Made by a program: the position numbers and the translations under genes. Source: Phylloscopus collybita (Eukaryota > Chordata > Aves > Passeriformes > Phylloscopidae). From it: a stretch of 64,000 nt of DNA. Of the stretch, positions 22,945-37,667 are shown one piece after another (within the stretch, counting starts at the first letter, position 1; every line of letters starts with the position of its first letter). The DNA is taken from contig JAJNNQ010000008.1 in NCBI GenBank assembly GCA_027886175.1, positions 8,125,001 through 8,189,000 of the forward strand. Direction: 5' to 3'. The notes beneath the pieces were generated by a model. That model was not told the origin of the DNA, did not search any database, and saw only the letters and a program-made list of their open reading frames with translations.

Positions 22945-25900
22945 CACTTTCATTAATGAAACAGTGCTGGCCTTCACAAAGCCAACTGTATTCATATTTT
23001 TATTATTGTAGCTCTCAAATTCTTCAGGATTGACTCTTTCCTAATTGTATTAGAAGTAGCAGAGTTCCCCAAAGCATGTCTTAGGATTTCTCTTACAAGT
23101 AACTCTCAAACACTCAAATACTTTCTGTTTATTTAGTTTCGTATCTCGTAGGTCCTGACTCCTCAACTGAAACATCTAACAGGGAAACATCTGGGAGTGG
23201 TTTATTAGTGAAATGTGTGTAGTCTAGAAGGCAGTGCACTCTTGCCAGATTCGGTGGGAATCCCAGTCTGACCTGGGGCTCTCTAAAAGTTGCCCCATGA
23301 ATCAATCTGAAGGCAAGGCCCAGTACAAAGTGGAATAATTTAGGCCCACTTGCCTATGTAGAATTCCTGCATAAGTGATTATATTTCTCTTGATGCAAGG
23401 AGAAATGCAACTTACTCTCCGTTGTTACTCTCAACTGTCCCACCAGTTTGATTGTGGGACACTTAGTACAGATGGAATTTCTCCAACTTGCTGGAGTTAA
23501 ATTGTTGCCAGGGTTGTCTCCTGTATGTAAATAGAGGAAAGAGATATCCTGCTGGAGACTATTCTCAAAAATTTATTTTTATTTTTAAACAAATGGCATT
23601 TCTGAGAAATTGTATAAAATGTTTCAAGATAAAAGAATGTTAAATATAGCTAGAAATAAGAGAGCCATATGTTGAAAGCGTATCAGCTTTGAAACCATGC
23701 ACTTAACCCTGGAACTCAACAAGATTTCACATTTTAAATAAAAAAAAATTAACTTCCTGGAAAGATAAAGTTCATTCATCTCGAGAGTGAATAGAAAAAA
23801 ATAGGGAAATGTGATCCATGGAGAAGCTCTTCACTAAGATAAGTATCTTTGACATTTGAAAAAAATATAATTTAATGTGTAAAAATAAGATGGGTCATAT
23901 CCATTCCCAAAAGAAACTGTTGTTATAGTTGTACATCAAAGTAGGAGTAGGGTTATTTTTTGAGTGGTTTTTTTGGCTAACAAGTACATTATCTTACAAA
24001 ACCATTGCCAAAAGCATAAAATCTTTGTTCAATGGGAAAGAAATGTACCATTTTAGCACTCCTATTTGAAACATTATGCAGAACACAGGCTGTTCTAAGT
24101 TCAATGCAAGTGTTACACAAATATACCATTAAAACTTTGGTCCACTAGAAGATATTTATCAGGTTGGTTCTAAATCATATTGATAAATGTCAACATTTGT
24201 GTTTAACACAATATACACACGTTTGTGCAACCATCATCTCTGTTCAATTGAATTGATTTTATTTCTTGCACAAACTGAGCTTTCATCCTGGAAAATGTTT
24301 TCCAGTAACACAAGGGCAGATCAGGAAATGTGTAAAATGGATCAGTGCCCAAAAGACCAAGTTATATATCTATTCTTAGAAAAACATGAGGACACGTTGT
24401 CTTAAAAAGAAAGGCATAAATTACAGAACATTAAGTTCATTTGGACTGGCACACTGAGCTACACCATCAGTACAAATCCTCAGAATGTCACTCACTGCAG
24501 CCTGTGGGGTCTGTTTTGGAGGTAGGGACCAAGATATGCACATGATGGGGGCCAGTGAGTGCCAGTGGAATGGAGCTGTCAGCTTTCCCAGGGATTTTGC
24601 TGATTTTCACAAGGGCTCCATGAACAGTCTCTGTGTCAGCACAAGAGGGTGTCTGATCTTCACTGGAAGATTTCTTTCAAGTGGCATTCAAGTTCTTGCC
24701 ATTTTTACACTGCATCAGAAAATGCTTTCTAGGCTGAAATCCTACAGGTGTCACTGGCTGTGCTCAGCTTTGAGAGAAGGTGCCCCTTGAGGCCCTGGTC
24801 CATGGCCCCACCACAGCTCTGCCTGCTCAAAGGCCTGTCTCACCTTCTTTGAGGGCACTCCAGATGTGTGTGTAGCCTCCTTAGACCCTGAGAAACGTAT
24901 GTGGTGTCCAACCCTTCAGCTGTACCAAATAAAACCTGTAGAGTTTACATTCCTTTCCCAAGGAAGCCCACAGCTGAGCTGTTGACATGCCAACAGTGCC
25001 TGTGCACAAACTAGCCTGAAGTCTTCTTAGAAATCAGATTTAGCTTTCCCCAATTGTACTGGGCCCTCCATAAACCCCAGTAAAATTGCTGTCACAGTGG
25101 AGAAACAGCTCGTGGAGCCATTGGTGACAGCCTCTGAGAAACAAGAAAAATTTAGGGAATAGAGGGTACACAATCTTCAGTAAAACCTGCCCACCTATTT
25201 AGTATCATCAATGCCTTTTGGAACAGTGTTATGTTCATTTTATACCTTAAGAGAATCTAACACACTTTTGATTGTCTCATTAAGAGAAAAAGTAATATCT
25301 TTCAATAATATCCAAGGCATTTATTTCAAACTGTTGGAGAATCACTGATTAAATAAATGCAATGTGTTTATATGAATGCTTTCTCTGGATGTTGCCTTAC
25401 CTTCTGATGATTGAGTCTAACCCTCCTTAACTACTTTGACAAGATTATTGCCTGAAGTAACTTTTTTAATTAGCATTCTTGTTTGTTTACGTCTAGAGAT
25501 TGAGGGGGAAATAACTAAAAGCTTTGGAACAACTATTGAGTCTGCACTTGCTCTAAGCTGGAAGAAAATAATTTTTAGTATATGTTTAAAATTATATAAC
25601 ACATTTCAGATGTTGGTTCAAATTACTGTTAAAATGACATTCAAATCTGGGAGTGTTTCTTGCTGGTTTTATCCTTTTAAAAATTTCCACTGTGCTTTTT
25701 TTCATCTTTAATTAAATTTCAATTCATTTTATAATAGTAATTAAAGTATTTACAGCAAGAAATTCTATCCATTTGCAAAACGGCAAAAAATTGTAACATT
25801 TTCACAAACAAACAAACTGTTTAGAAGGCTTGCAAAGTCTTTATCCTGCATTTGTAAGGCACTGAAGGGCAGATTATCAGCTGGTATAAGTCACTGTCAT

Positions 25901-27039
25901 TGACTGGAGTCAGAATAGTAATTTTGATTTACAACAGTTTAGAATTTGGCCAATAATGTAATTAATATAATCAAAACCATGTACAGACACCAGAAAAAAC
26001 AATACCAAACTGTAAGGCAAGTAACCTATCTTACAATGAAACTAAAATAAATGTCCCAGGCTTCTTAAATCACTGTTTCACTACAATGCTTTGCTTTCTA
26101 TCATCTTTGATCTCCTTCATTTCATTAGAGCAAACTTCTTGTTAGAGGCATGACTGTCTTCCTATGAAACTGATCTCACATTCAGCACTGATATCTAGTG
26201 ACTTGTTCCAGTTTCATCTTTAGTCTTTTTATACAGCACTGAAAAAAAAAAATAAACACAAATTATTACATCATCAGTAGAGGAACATATGGCACATCCA
26301 AAAGTGAGTACACAATAAATATGTTTCTAATAAATACTTTGGTGCTGAGTACATTTCAGAAGAGAGCAGACAATAACCCACCATTCTGCTATTAATGCCT
26401 TTTCTTAGCAGTTATTACATTAGTTTAATCATAGCCAAGCAGTTGAGGTGCAGTAGCACTGCTTATTACACCAGCCATTATCATCTCACTGTTACCTTGG
26501 GCTTTCCTCATCTGTTTTGTATTCACTGTATCCCTCAGATGCATGGCTTGCAAGCTTTCTTATGTCGCATAAAAAAATGGGTGTATTTACATGTCACAAC
26601 TGGGCCTTTATATATGATTATGGCCTCCAAGTTTTTTCAAGAATAAATACTGATTACAATAATTTCAGGGCAATGGGGAGGAAAAATCGTTTAGCCTGAG
26701 GATAGAACATTCTGTAAAAATTTTACCTTGTTTAGCTTGCATTGATCCGCAGCTGCATAGAGAAACACAACAGAGAAAGCTTAGAAGAGCATGGCTACTA
26801 CATACCAATTTCAGCAATTGTTGTCTCCAAAGTAATTCTACAATGTTATGTTCATGAAGCGATGCCAGTTTATTTGTGGTGTGTGTGAATTCTGAGTATA
26901 GGGACAAATTAGGACATTTTCAGTGGGCTCACTTATCTGTAATACAAGTAATGGAATACCTGCATTTTGACAAACTCTGCATTTAGGAGCAGATTCTTAT
27001 ACACAGTCTGGAGAAATGAGGCTTCTGCAAATACACTGT
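22945..27039. other. Gene-free AT-rich DNA
   Basis: No gene, RNA gene or repeat family recognised. A moderately GC-richer stretch lies at about 24,480-24,900 with a 101-codon frame (24,485-24,790, +) whose translation resembles no known protein. Short A-runs are scattered through the segment. Confidence 0.6.
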
Positions 27040-27760
27040 CCCATTACAGCTTTCTAATTAAAGATCAGCTGCAGGAAACAGTAAATTCAAAACAGTGCTG
27101 ACAATATCAAAACTTCCCAGGGAAAAAGGAGAGCATTGGAGATAAGGGTGCAAATACCCTAATAGAAGAAATAGCACTAAATGCTTATGGTGACTCTAAG
27201 GCATTGTGCAACTATTCACAGTGGGCTGTAGATGAGAATATGAAAAAGATGAGTGTTCTAACATCAAGGGGTATGAATGACAAACAGATGCTAAACAGAC
27301 AAATGAGCTATGGCTGAAGGAGGCCAGTGCTGTTGTATGCTGAGGGAAGAGAGAGGAGAGGAAGAGGTGGATAAAAAAAAAATATAGCCCCAGAGAAAGC
27401 TGAAAACCATGCTGAGAAGTAGTCTGGAGAAGATCACAGGAAACAGCTTATGGAATTAAAAACATTTGGGAAATTACAGCACTTAGGAGGAATTAAATAT
27501 AAGAAAGTAATGGTCATCTATGAAAATAGAAACTTCAAAAAGGAAAGAACTGCGGCACAGAACCTGGAGGAGAAGAGCTAGAAAATCAGTAGATATGATC
27601 TAAGCATGAATAAAGAGAGTCAAGCTAAGGATCCCATGCTGCAGATCAGTCTCTAGGAAGACCTTTCATAATCAGTTAACAAGAAACTTTGGCAAGAGAG
27701 AGCAAGGAAATGTCTGAGAGACAGGAATATCTGACTGAAGTGATGGTCTTACATCAGTCC
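27040..27760. repeat. Purine-skewed block, possible ancient element remnant
   Basis: Over about 700 bases the plus strand is visibly dominated by A and G, including an uninterrupted purine run near 27,342-27,368 and an A-run near 27,373. The flanks are not skewed this way. Sense strands of old LINE or DNA-transposon bodies are often A-rich, so a decayed element is one explanation. Long-term transcription asymmetry or chance drift are others. There is no surviving open frame and no diagnostic end sequence. Confidence 0.25.
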
Positions 27761-30700
27761 CATCATGACTGGGAAGAATGTGTATCAGATATAAATAGCA
27801 GCTTAATTTATTTCAAGTGGATATAACTTGTTTTTCTCTGATACTTCTTATTGTTAATTTGTTAAAGATGCTGAGATTAAATAGATAATTATAAGCATAA
27901 TTTACAGAGTTATGTAAATTTACATTTACAGTAAAGCAAGAGAAGTACTAAAGTACATACTAAAATTGTACAAATGTATTTTTTATTTTCCTGATGAATT
28001 AGCCATATTGAAAGTATTATTTTCAGGCTCAATTACCCATGTAAGCCAGTGGAAATATTTGTCCCGAGTTCAGATTTAAGAAATGGACCCAGGCATAGAT
28101 AAGAAAATGAGTTCATAATGAGAACAGATGCTACAGAGACAAAAGATATCTTTAAAATTCTTACATGGCTTGATCCCATAGCCATTTTCTGGTGCACTTG
28201 GAGTCTAGATTTTAAGAGTTTGACAATTGTTCTGCTCAGCAGTGCAATGTGTCTGATTCAGAAGCTGCAGAATTAATGCTCACCTCCCTGCCTGTGGCAG
28301 TCAGGTGTCTTTGCCTGGGTTTTTGCCAAACCAATCCTGTACCAAACATGACATGAAGTTTCATGGGAAGCCAATTTTCATCTCATTTCCTTTGTGCCAA
28401 AATCTCTAAGGTGCAGATCATGGGAATTAAGTAGCAGAATCTCATTGAATGGGACCGGGATTAGGTACCCAATTTTGAGTGCTTGTTTATCTGAACAAAA
28501 CTTGCTTTTATTTTTTAAAAGTTCTGTGGGTTCCCAAAGTTCCTTAGGCTAATGTAGAGCAACCTCAGTAGAAGACAATTTTTGCTTTCAAAATTGTGCA
28601 GAAGGTAAAAAAAAATACATTGAAATTACTTTAGGAACAGGTTCCAGCTCCCTCACATACTGGGCAAAAGAGATGAGGCCACTACAGAAAAGAAGTGACC
28701 AGCTGTGCCTGGAGAATGTAAGTTCATTCAAACCATGGGGGTGTAGGGGAAAAGCTTCAATTGTGAGTTCTGTGAATGATGCTCCAAGTGTGCCCAAGAG
28801 CAGAACTTCAAATTCTGAGTGAGAACTTTGTGTTGAGCATGTGTGTGTTTGATCTACATGCCTCTGAGGATGAGTACCATGAGAGTGCTCCTGACTTCTT
28901 GGTTTTATACATTCTTGTGTGAGACTATGAATTGTCCTGCCATAACAGCTAACTCTTACAGAGTTACAAAATCATCAAATGTTTCTGTGATCATAGTAAT
29001 GGTTGCATTTTTCAGTTGTACTGCAGAATGGCTGTGCAAACTGACCATCGATGTAATATTCATGAATGAATTCAAGAAATGTCACGAACATCAGAGTAAT
29101 GAGAAAATTTGGGGAAAAATAGAAAATCTCACAAACTACTTGATTTCCATAAGTCTTCATTTTCAAGAGCAAAAGTATAGCAAGTTTATCAGGAAGACTC
29201 TTACAGAAATTGTTTAGAAGCTGACCTAGATATATGGCTGCAACAGTAAGCACAATTTGGAAATGTGTATTAAATGCAGCTGATAGTGGAAATAGTAGGG
29301 TCAGAATAGGAAAGAGAGAAGAAACCGGAGTCAAAGATTGCTCTCAATTCCATATGGCAACAACAAGTGAGAGACAAGCTAAGATTACCTCACCAACAGA
29401 AGTCTCAAGTGTTGAAGTTAGAGCCCCAAAATAACAGTTTTTCCTCATTCACTTTTGCAGAAATTTAGTAACTGTGCAGCTGGAGAACAAGAGGAAATGA
29501 AACATTTCTCAGAAAATTCAAAGATAAGATACACGCGTGTTAATCAGGCGGTGTTTATATCCTCCTCCTTTGTTCTTCCCTGTCCACTTTCCCAAATTAG
29601 AAGGGTACCCTCAGTGTTCTGGCAGCAGGAGTATTCAAAAGAGAAGTATAACTGCTTTTCTTAGAAGTTCAGCCAAGTTTAGTGCAGACAGAGCCCTCAG
29701 AAAGCAGCATCTACCTATCCTAAAGAGGCTGAAGGTTGTTTTATTCCCAGAGGAGCACATTGTTCCATTAGTTCTTCAGGATTTTTCTTAAAGCATTGCT
29801 GCTCACAACTTTGTTTCTGGGTAATAAAATTCTTATTACAGTTCTTTTGCCTTCGTAATTTAGAAATCTGAAATGAAAATAACTTGGGCTCTAGGACTTC
29901 TACTGCTTGTGCTGAGCTTGTGGGTCTTTTCTCATTCTTAAAGATGTCCTCAAGCCAGCAATACTTAACTAAAATTCTCTACATGTTCCAGTTTCGGGAA
30001 ACCTAGAAGTCATCTTGACCTGGAGCTCTAAAACTGTGAACAATCTTATCTCAAATTAACCTGCAAAACCATCAGATATTTCCAGGCAGAGAATGCAAGT
30101 CTCCACGGGCCAGCAAAGTGACAAATGGTATAATATGTTAATTGCATCAGCATAATAAAATCCCATTGTGTTCCTGGGTAGCCTTTTAAATTCTGAGCGC
30201 CTTAAGGTGTGCACTGAATTTCTGTGCAACCTGCAGCTTAATTCTGCATTGATGATTTCACAGTACACTCAAGTATAAAATAGATAAAGAATGAGGCTTT
30301 CTAAGCCTTTTCAATGCAGCTTATTGTGGTAACTGCATCTAATGATGATATTTTTCTGTATGGTTTTAATATTGTTTAAATACTCCATGGTGATGGGTTG
30401 TAGTTTTCATTGTGATCCATTAGAGTCTAGCTAATGCAATATCTATCCCCTAAACCCTGGCATTCATGAGACTACAAAATAATTATTAAGATAATAGTGT
30501 AAAAAATAGACAAAACCAAATTATTTAACATTAGCTTTGATAAATTTTTGTTATATAAAATTAGCTTTTGAAGTAGAAATGTACTAGGATGAGCATGTAA
30601 GTGTGTCTGCTCTGCAAAAGTATATTTTGTCAAATCAAAAATATTTTTCTTACAGCATTGGCTACAAGTGTATTTTCTTATCTCTTATGGTTTCCATACT

Positions 30701-33355
30701 ATATAAATTCATAGCTCGGAGGAATGGTGCAATTCCACATAATGAGTTGCATGATATACTGAGCCAGTTTTAATGTATCTTAGTTTGAGAGAGGATTTTG
30801 TTACTTTTCCCAAATATTATTTTGTTGTTTCAACATTACCATAAACCTTCATCCAGATAACTCTAAATATCTTCTTTAAAGCTTATACAGGGACCAGAAC
30901 TGAGGGGACATGGACACAATGCAATCTTTAACTCACCCCTATTGTGCAGGAGCAGAACAGGAGCCTCAGAGCTGCTGGGGGTCTCACATATCTCATACGT
31001 GCTGGAACAATGAAACAAATTATGAACAGGGCTTAAGGCTCAACTCTGAATTCTTGCCTTTGTGAGTTTGTGTCTCATGCATGGAGAGCACTGATTTTGC
31101 AAGGTACTCTGCGATGTGGCCTGTCTGTCTGTGAGTGGAACCAGGTGGATTATTTTCTGAAGTTTGACATTCAGACAGGGATGTCTCCTTCTTTGGTTAA
31201 GTCACTTTTATTAAGTCTGCACATGGAGGTTTTATATATTAATTCATCCACTTCAATAATAATAATGTATTTATACTGATAAAAGCATAATTGTTAATTT
31301 CACACACTGCAATGCTGTTCTGTTCTGCTTTAAAATGTGCTAGGGTAAAAAATGCAATTACTTTAATGCACAGAATCTAAACTCACCCAATTTTAGATTG
31401 TGCTGAAGAAATTATTATAAGGGCAAAGATGCACATTCAAAGTTATTTCACAGAGAACATCTGAAGCGGTAGCGAGTTTTACAAAATGTTTCAAATGTGT
31501 TGAATTGGCCAGCAAAAGAAATCCTTGGCTGATATCATGACAAAAGATGTGTGAGCGTTCACGGCCCCAGAGTCCCACCAGTGAGACAGAGCCAGGTTAC
31601 ACCAGATGCCATTCAGTTGAATCTGCTCTTGGATAACCTCCATGGGTTTACTCCAAGAGGAAAATACTTTTCAGTGTGTCAAGCTAAGCCTTTAGCTGCT
31701 CTGAAAACAAATGCTGTATTAAGTTTAATTACTTCAGCCACCTACTGATGATCTGAAAAATCTTTTAACAAACCAAGTGTTCTCAGCTTGGCTGTTGCCT
31801 TGACTGCATGATCTTTCACTGTGCAGCTGAGTGGAAGTGCAACAATCAGAGTTTGGATTATCCTTTTGGCAGGTCATGAAACAGAAATAGTTTCTCTTTA
31901 CCCTCCTACCTTAAATTTTGATTTGGTGGCATTAGCAGATTTATAAAGAGGATCTGCATCTGCCAATACAGAGAAGTGAAAGGGGGGGAAAAAAGGGGTC
32001 AATAATTATGGGCCAAATCCTGCTTTGACTGAAGTGACAGAAATGGCATGGCTTTCAAGAAAATTAATAGTTGCAAATTACTGACAGTAAAACCTAATAA
32101 AATTTTATTTCTATTCATAAGATTGTTCACAGTTGATATTTGTATAATACAAAACAAACTTGGAAAATTCTCAGCATGTTTTATACTTCATAGGAATGGC
32201 ACTTTTTCAGATTACTGTGAGGAAAACACGGTGTATGTAAAAGATCAACCACTGGAATTCAATGAGATGTATATGTCATGCAGGAATGTCACATCTTAGC
32301 ATAAGCATCAGCAACTGGATGCTCTTCTTACAAAACTCAATTTTATGTCTTATCTCTGATGCACAGTCCTGTGACTCTGAAATGCAAGTTTCTCAGAAGG
32401 TAAAAAATCAGAGTGAACACCTTGACCCCTTCTCTTTCTGAAGGAGAAAGATTGAACATCAAGAGATTTTGATCCTTGAAATGTAGGAAGTGTGAATTTT
32501 AAAGACACTATAGCAGTTCTCCTAAGAAGTCAGTGCAGGACACCTGTGCATGGTTTAGGGACCTCTGCTTTATGCACATGGGTGGAACCCACTCATCATC
32601 TTTCAGAATGCATGGTTTCTACAGTGGGATGCTATTGACTGGACAATTGGATTATTTTTCATTTTTAGAATAGCTACTGCATTTCAGAAAAGCAGAGGGA
32701 AGCTCTAGTAGTTTTGTTTTGGTTACAGCTACATGACAACTTTTTCTCAACTTCTTAATAGAGCTCACTTTCTTACAAGAGGAAAAAAATCACTGGCCTG
32801 TTCACAAAAAAAAAAAGTCTTTGGTCTCAAAGCTTATGTATTCACTAGGAGGTTGGACTGTGCTCCAGCAAACAGAATTAATCAGCAAGTCATTGCCTTC
32901 CAGAAGTAATGTGTAACACCTTGTTTTGTTCCTTGGTTCAAAAGGCACTGTCACTGTTGTACACCAGTGTGGGTTTTTTTTAAAAAAGGCTATAATTCAT
33001 ATGCAAACTAAGCAGGGATTCATGATTTCATAATAAAATGTTGAAACGCTTTGATCATGAGCTGGAAGGAGGTGTGAAACAGTGCTTCAGAAACAGACAG
33101 ATATTTGTGTAATCAGCCTTTATGTATTGCCAGTTCAGAATAATAACATATAAAAAGCCCCAACTTACCTCATCTGCCTGGTACAGCCAAGGCATAAATA
33201 AAAGAGAACAATGGAATTACTATTACTCACTCACTGAGCCCCAGCTACATCACTGTATTCTTTATAATTGCTGGCAAGAAGATTAATGTTTTGTTAAATA
33301 TCAGAGTAAGGTCACAAGGGGGCTTGCAGGGCTGTCTAAACATCTAGGTTTTAAA
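27761..33355. other. Gene-free AT-rich DNA
   Basis: No gene supported. The 124-codon (28,843-29,217, +) and 119-codon (28,975-29,334, -) frames overlap on opposite strands and look random. An A-run lies at about 32,806-32,816. The part from about 32,985 to 33,130 holds an octamer-like ATGCAAAC word and homeodomain-like cores and could be regulatory, but the evidence is thin. Confidence 0.6.
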
Positions 33356-33410
33356 TTCCTTCCTTCCTTCCTTCCTTCTTTCATTCCTTCCTTTTTCCAT
33401 TTTTTTTTTT
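33356..33410 (+). repeat. TTCC tetranucleotide microsatellite and polypyrimidine tract
   Basis: A run of TTCC units (33,356-33,379) degrades into TTCT and TTTC variants to about 33,398 and is followed by ten Ts (33,401-33,410). The plus strand is almost wholly pyrimidine. It is a likely length-variable marker and could form triplex DNA. Confidence 0.9.
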
Positions 33411-36400
33411 AATTTTAATTTCACAGAGATGAACTTTCACCATCTCCTTTAATTACTGTGACTTTTATGTTTTTGCATTTGAAAACTCTTGACAACACAA
33501 AAAATAAATAAGGACAACAATTGCTGTATGGCTGATAAAGCTTAGTCATCATATTGGTAAGAAGTTGGTAAGGGGTTTAGTTTGTTAGAAAAATACACAT
33601 TTCATTTTGCCTCTCATGTCTCTTTTTTCATGTCTGGTAGTTCTGTGTCTAAATACGGATTTTTTTTCCCTCATTATATTAATGTTAGTTATCCTAAATA
33701 GCAATCTGTTTGTTCTTTATTAATGTCTGTTAACTTATAGCTTGTGAATACAATGATGAGCAGTTGAAATTTTGCAGATTGAGATTTCCACCTTCTGCAC
33801 CTTCAGATATATGTACCTGAGGTTACTAGCTCCAATTTCAGATCTTTTGCAGCAAGATAAAAACTTCTTGTTTCCAGTCTCCCCGGTCATTCTATAGAAA
33901 TAGTCAAAGAAATATTCCATCATAAATTTACTGGGTTTTTTTGGTTGTTTGTTTTTTTTTGAGAAAGTAAAATATCTGATCCATATGGTAGAACAGCTTT
34001 AGTTAGAAATGAATGTTCACATAAGAGATTTGTGGTAAATATAAACACAGTTGTTTCTGGTGAAGGAGAAAAGAAATTATATAGTCATCTTAATCTCTTG
34101 TTTAGACTATTGCCAGTCATTTGCAAAATGCAAATATCTTCCTCATTTGGCTCAGATTATCCTCCAAATTACACAGGAGCAGTCTGGGCAGCAGCAACCA
34201 GTCTCATACAAAAATGGTGAATGTATTTTTCAGGCTAGCCTCACACCCATCCTTGGTAGAAGGTCTCTCTGAAACAAGAGCTTTTGGCCCTGGAGGTGCT
34301 GGGTGTGGGGCCAGCTCGAGGACTTGAGTGCCACAGGACCATCACGTGCCCCTCTCTCCTTCCCATCTCTCTGTCACTTCTGAGAACAGAGCAAGGCATA
34401 AATGGGACCACGAAAGCAGAGAAAGGTTTGTATTAAAGCATTCTAATTTCTTGGTGTCATTTGCACACTAACGCTGAGAGGGCTCCTTAACAAAATTATT
34501 TCATTAGAGTCCATTTGTGGTTTTTAGTGGAACAGGTCTTTTCTCAAAGAGGGGTAATTTTATTTGGTATTACTGATTTTATGAATGTTATCTTCAGTTA
34601 TCTAATATTAAACAAAAAGAAGGACTTCAAAGATCAATGTATGGGCAGCAGTGGTGAAAGTCATACATTTAAATCCTACCACTTTGCACAGAATTAGCAG
34701 TGCTGCCAAAAGGCAGAATAAGCTGTCTACAATACCTCAACAGCTCTCACTGGCTTCAGAAAAAAAGGTTTTGCTACATCTGAGCTAAAGGAGATAACAG
34801 ATCTGAGAATCCCTGCTCTTGCTTCAGTTTAATCTATGACTCCTGGAAAAATTATTTTATTCTGTCTTACTCAGTTTGCCTGTTAGAAATGAAAAATAAT
34901 GAAAATTCTCTTCCTGTTTTTCTAGAGGTCAGTCATGAAAATACTGTGTGATTAATTATATACCAATAGATGTTACAGTGTTGTTACAAGAATCCTATTC
35001 TCTACCTTCTTCAATGTGGAACTACGAAAATTAGCTGTAGAAAATAAAATTTGAGACCTAGATTGACTAATACTGAAAATACCCTTCAGTTTCATCATTT
35101 CTTGTTATCACCGTTAGATATATCAAGATGTATTACCACATCATTGAAAAACTACTGCAGTCTTTCCCTTTAATTACGATCCACTGGAATTCTAAGGAAT
35201 TCCAGGAAAGGCGCCTAGAAGGAGTGTGAGGGAATGGAATTTGTTAAATTAAAAAAAAAAAAAAATTAAGACCACTTGTGATTCATTTAATTTGTAAGAA
35301 TTCCTTATGAGCCACCACAATACTGTGAACCAATTTCAACTTGCAGCTCTGCCCTGGAAATTATGAATGCTATTCCCACTTGTATCAGCCAACGGCCTGG
35401 TGCAGGTTTCTTTTCTCAGCAACAAGTGTAAGGAAAAGTATGGCCTGGAAGACTAGGCAGTCTTGCACCTAATTTTGGTAACCAAAGATTACTAAATATC
35501 AATCAATAAGGGTTAAATTTATATCTGTCCCCTCTGGTGTTGCAGCCTCAGGGGGGCTTGCAAAAAGCCAGAGTGTCCAATGAGATATTTCACATTTTAG
35601 TGCCGAATGTGGTTGCCTCCAGGTTCTCTTCAGAGAGCAGCTACAGGTTTGCACACTCTGCTGTTGCAATTCCCTATTTCCCCACCTGGTTTTGATACGG
35701 TTTATCTAAAAAGGAATGCTGAAGCCTAAGCACTTGGAAGGAAAATAAATGAAGTAGCAAAACAGTTAGAGGGAGCACGTCCGGTTCTTTTGTATCTCTT
35801 AGTGCTAGAAGTTGGGATTTTGAGAAGCTTTTTGGTCTGCTTTCAAAACATTCAGCTCAGTGCCACAAATCTCAAATAAGGGGTTTCTTACAGATCCCTC
35901 TCTCAGAGATACCAGATACCAGAGAATTATTCACCAACTCTTGTCAGAGCAGGTCACATAAGTCTTTAAACTCCCATTTATAACTCGCATATGCTTGATT
36001 AAGCAGCTCATCTGTCAAAAGACCTTTATCTTTCCTCACATCGCATCTCCTTCCTTGTGCATACTGCTTTGGTGATGTTTCTGTAACAATCAGGTCACTG
36101 AAATTGTTAATGAGGTTTGAAGAGGCAGAGCCTAGGTTTTGCCAGAATTCAGGGTGGTTTTGAGCTATGCCAAACCTGCGGACAATCAACTGAGGCCTAC
36201 AACCCTGGGTTATTTTGGTTCTTCTAATCCTGGCTCTTGCCCAGCCAACTCCTTAACCCAAACACTAGAAAATATGCTTCTTAACTATCCTCAGTGGCTC
36301 TTTAACATAGTGAGGATAAATTTCTTCCCCAGTTCCTCTGGAGTGGCAGGAGGCAAAGCACTCTGCTGTTGTCACATCGCTGTGCTAAGGGTCCCTGAAG

Positions 36401-37667
36401 GGCAAATTCAGCCCTTCCCACAGCAGACTGGAATCAAATAGTGAGGAACCCTGAGCACCAGGTTTTAGCTAGATGTCTTTTATACAGTCAAGATCAAATA
36501 AAGAAGTTGGTGACCAAGTCAGGGATGGAACTTATTTTTCAGACTCAGTTTCTCAGCTCTAAACATGATGCACACTAACAAAATAAATGTTTTCATTGTA
36601 CATGTAAAACTTGAAATTATTGTTGTTCGGTTGTGAGATTATTTCCATTGGTTGAATTCAAAGTATTTGTATGGTCAATGAATGGAAATATTAATCGGTG
36701 AAATTAGCTAAAATAAAGTAGAACATCTTTAATATAGACAATCCTTTAAAATTTATAGAGAGAGAAGGGACAGCATTTGTGTGTGTAGAAGGATGGTGTG
36801 CATAGGAGAAAAATAAGGTGGAAGAAACAACACTAGAGGTTATTTATTAAAGACATATGACATATTAAAACTTAAAAAGTTAAATGACTTTCATGTTAAG
36901 GACCTATAGAAGGTATTAACATGTGCAAAAATAAGAATATGAAATTAAAGAAATTAATTGGTTTAAAGGAGAATTTTCCAAATACTGGAGTTCTTGTGAC
37001 TTATGTTGGGAAGCTATTTGAAATAGTATTTCTACTTATTTGTTGATCCATTCAGCTGAACTTATTGTAGTTGTTTGTAACCTTGTTAATTCAGACAGAT
37101 GTGATGTCATCTCTCACTGCTCCCATCCAACCTCTCTCTGCTACAGTTAAGTCAAACCACTGGAAAAGAGCAGTCAGGAGCTCAGAAGAGTTCCATAATT
37201 GAAAATAGGTGCATTTTGTAGTTGAACATTCCTGCAATATGGAACTGAAACCAAAAGTGAATATGCAGCTTTGCTCCTGGGAGAACAAGAAGGGGTATGC
37301 TGGGAATATGCTGTTCTGTGCAATTGAAGTCACTGATCATATTTTAATAAGTACCATCTCTCCATTATTTCTAATACTTCTAAGTACAACAATGTTACTA
37401 TGTCAACTTTTTATCTTAGGTGACTTGTGAGCAAATAAGTTGTTAAATTTCTAGAAGAGGTGGAGATACTATAAACCTCAAAGGTAAGAATAAGAAAACT
37501 CAGAAATACCATGTGCCACTGATAGACTTCAGGCTAGAATCTACCAGCAGTAAACATCTTTTTTAATCAGAAGGCAACACTGGCTTCTGGGACTCTGTTT
37601 TGCCAATCACTTTGGGATAGCTGCTGTAGTGTATTAGTAAATAGCAGAGAAAACAAGAAAGACACTG
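33411..37667. other. Gene-free AT-rich DNA
   Basis: No gene supported. A 15-base A-run lies at 35,251-35,265. Three overlapping frames at 34,032-34,327 (+) are short and unrelated to known proteins. A somewhat GC-richer stretch (about 36,120-36,430) is open for 100 codons but shows no family resemblance. Confidence 0.6.

Noticed and set aside
30880..30990. Possible third CR1 fragment (GGGACCAGAACTGAGG and nearby words)
   Set aside because: Only a short phrase resembles CR1; order and spacing of further CR1 words could not be followed.
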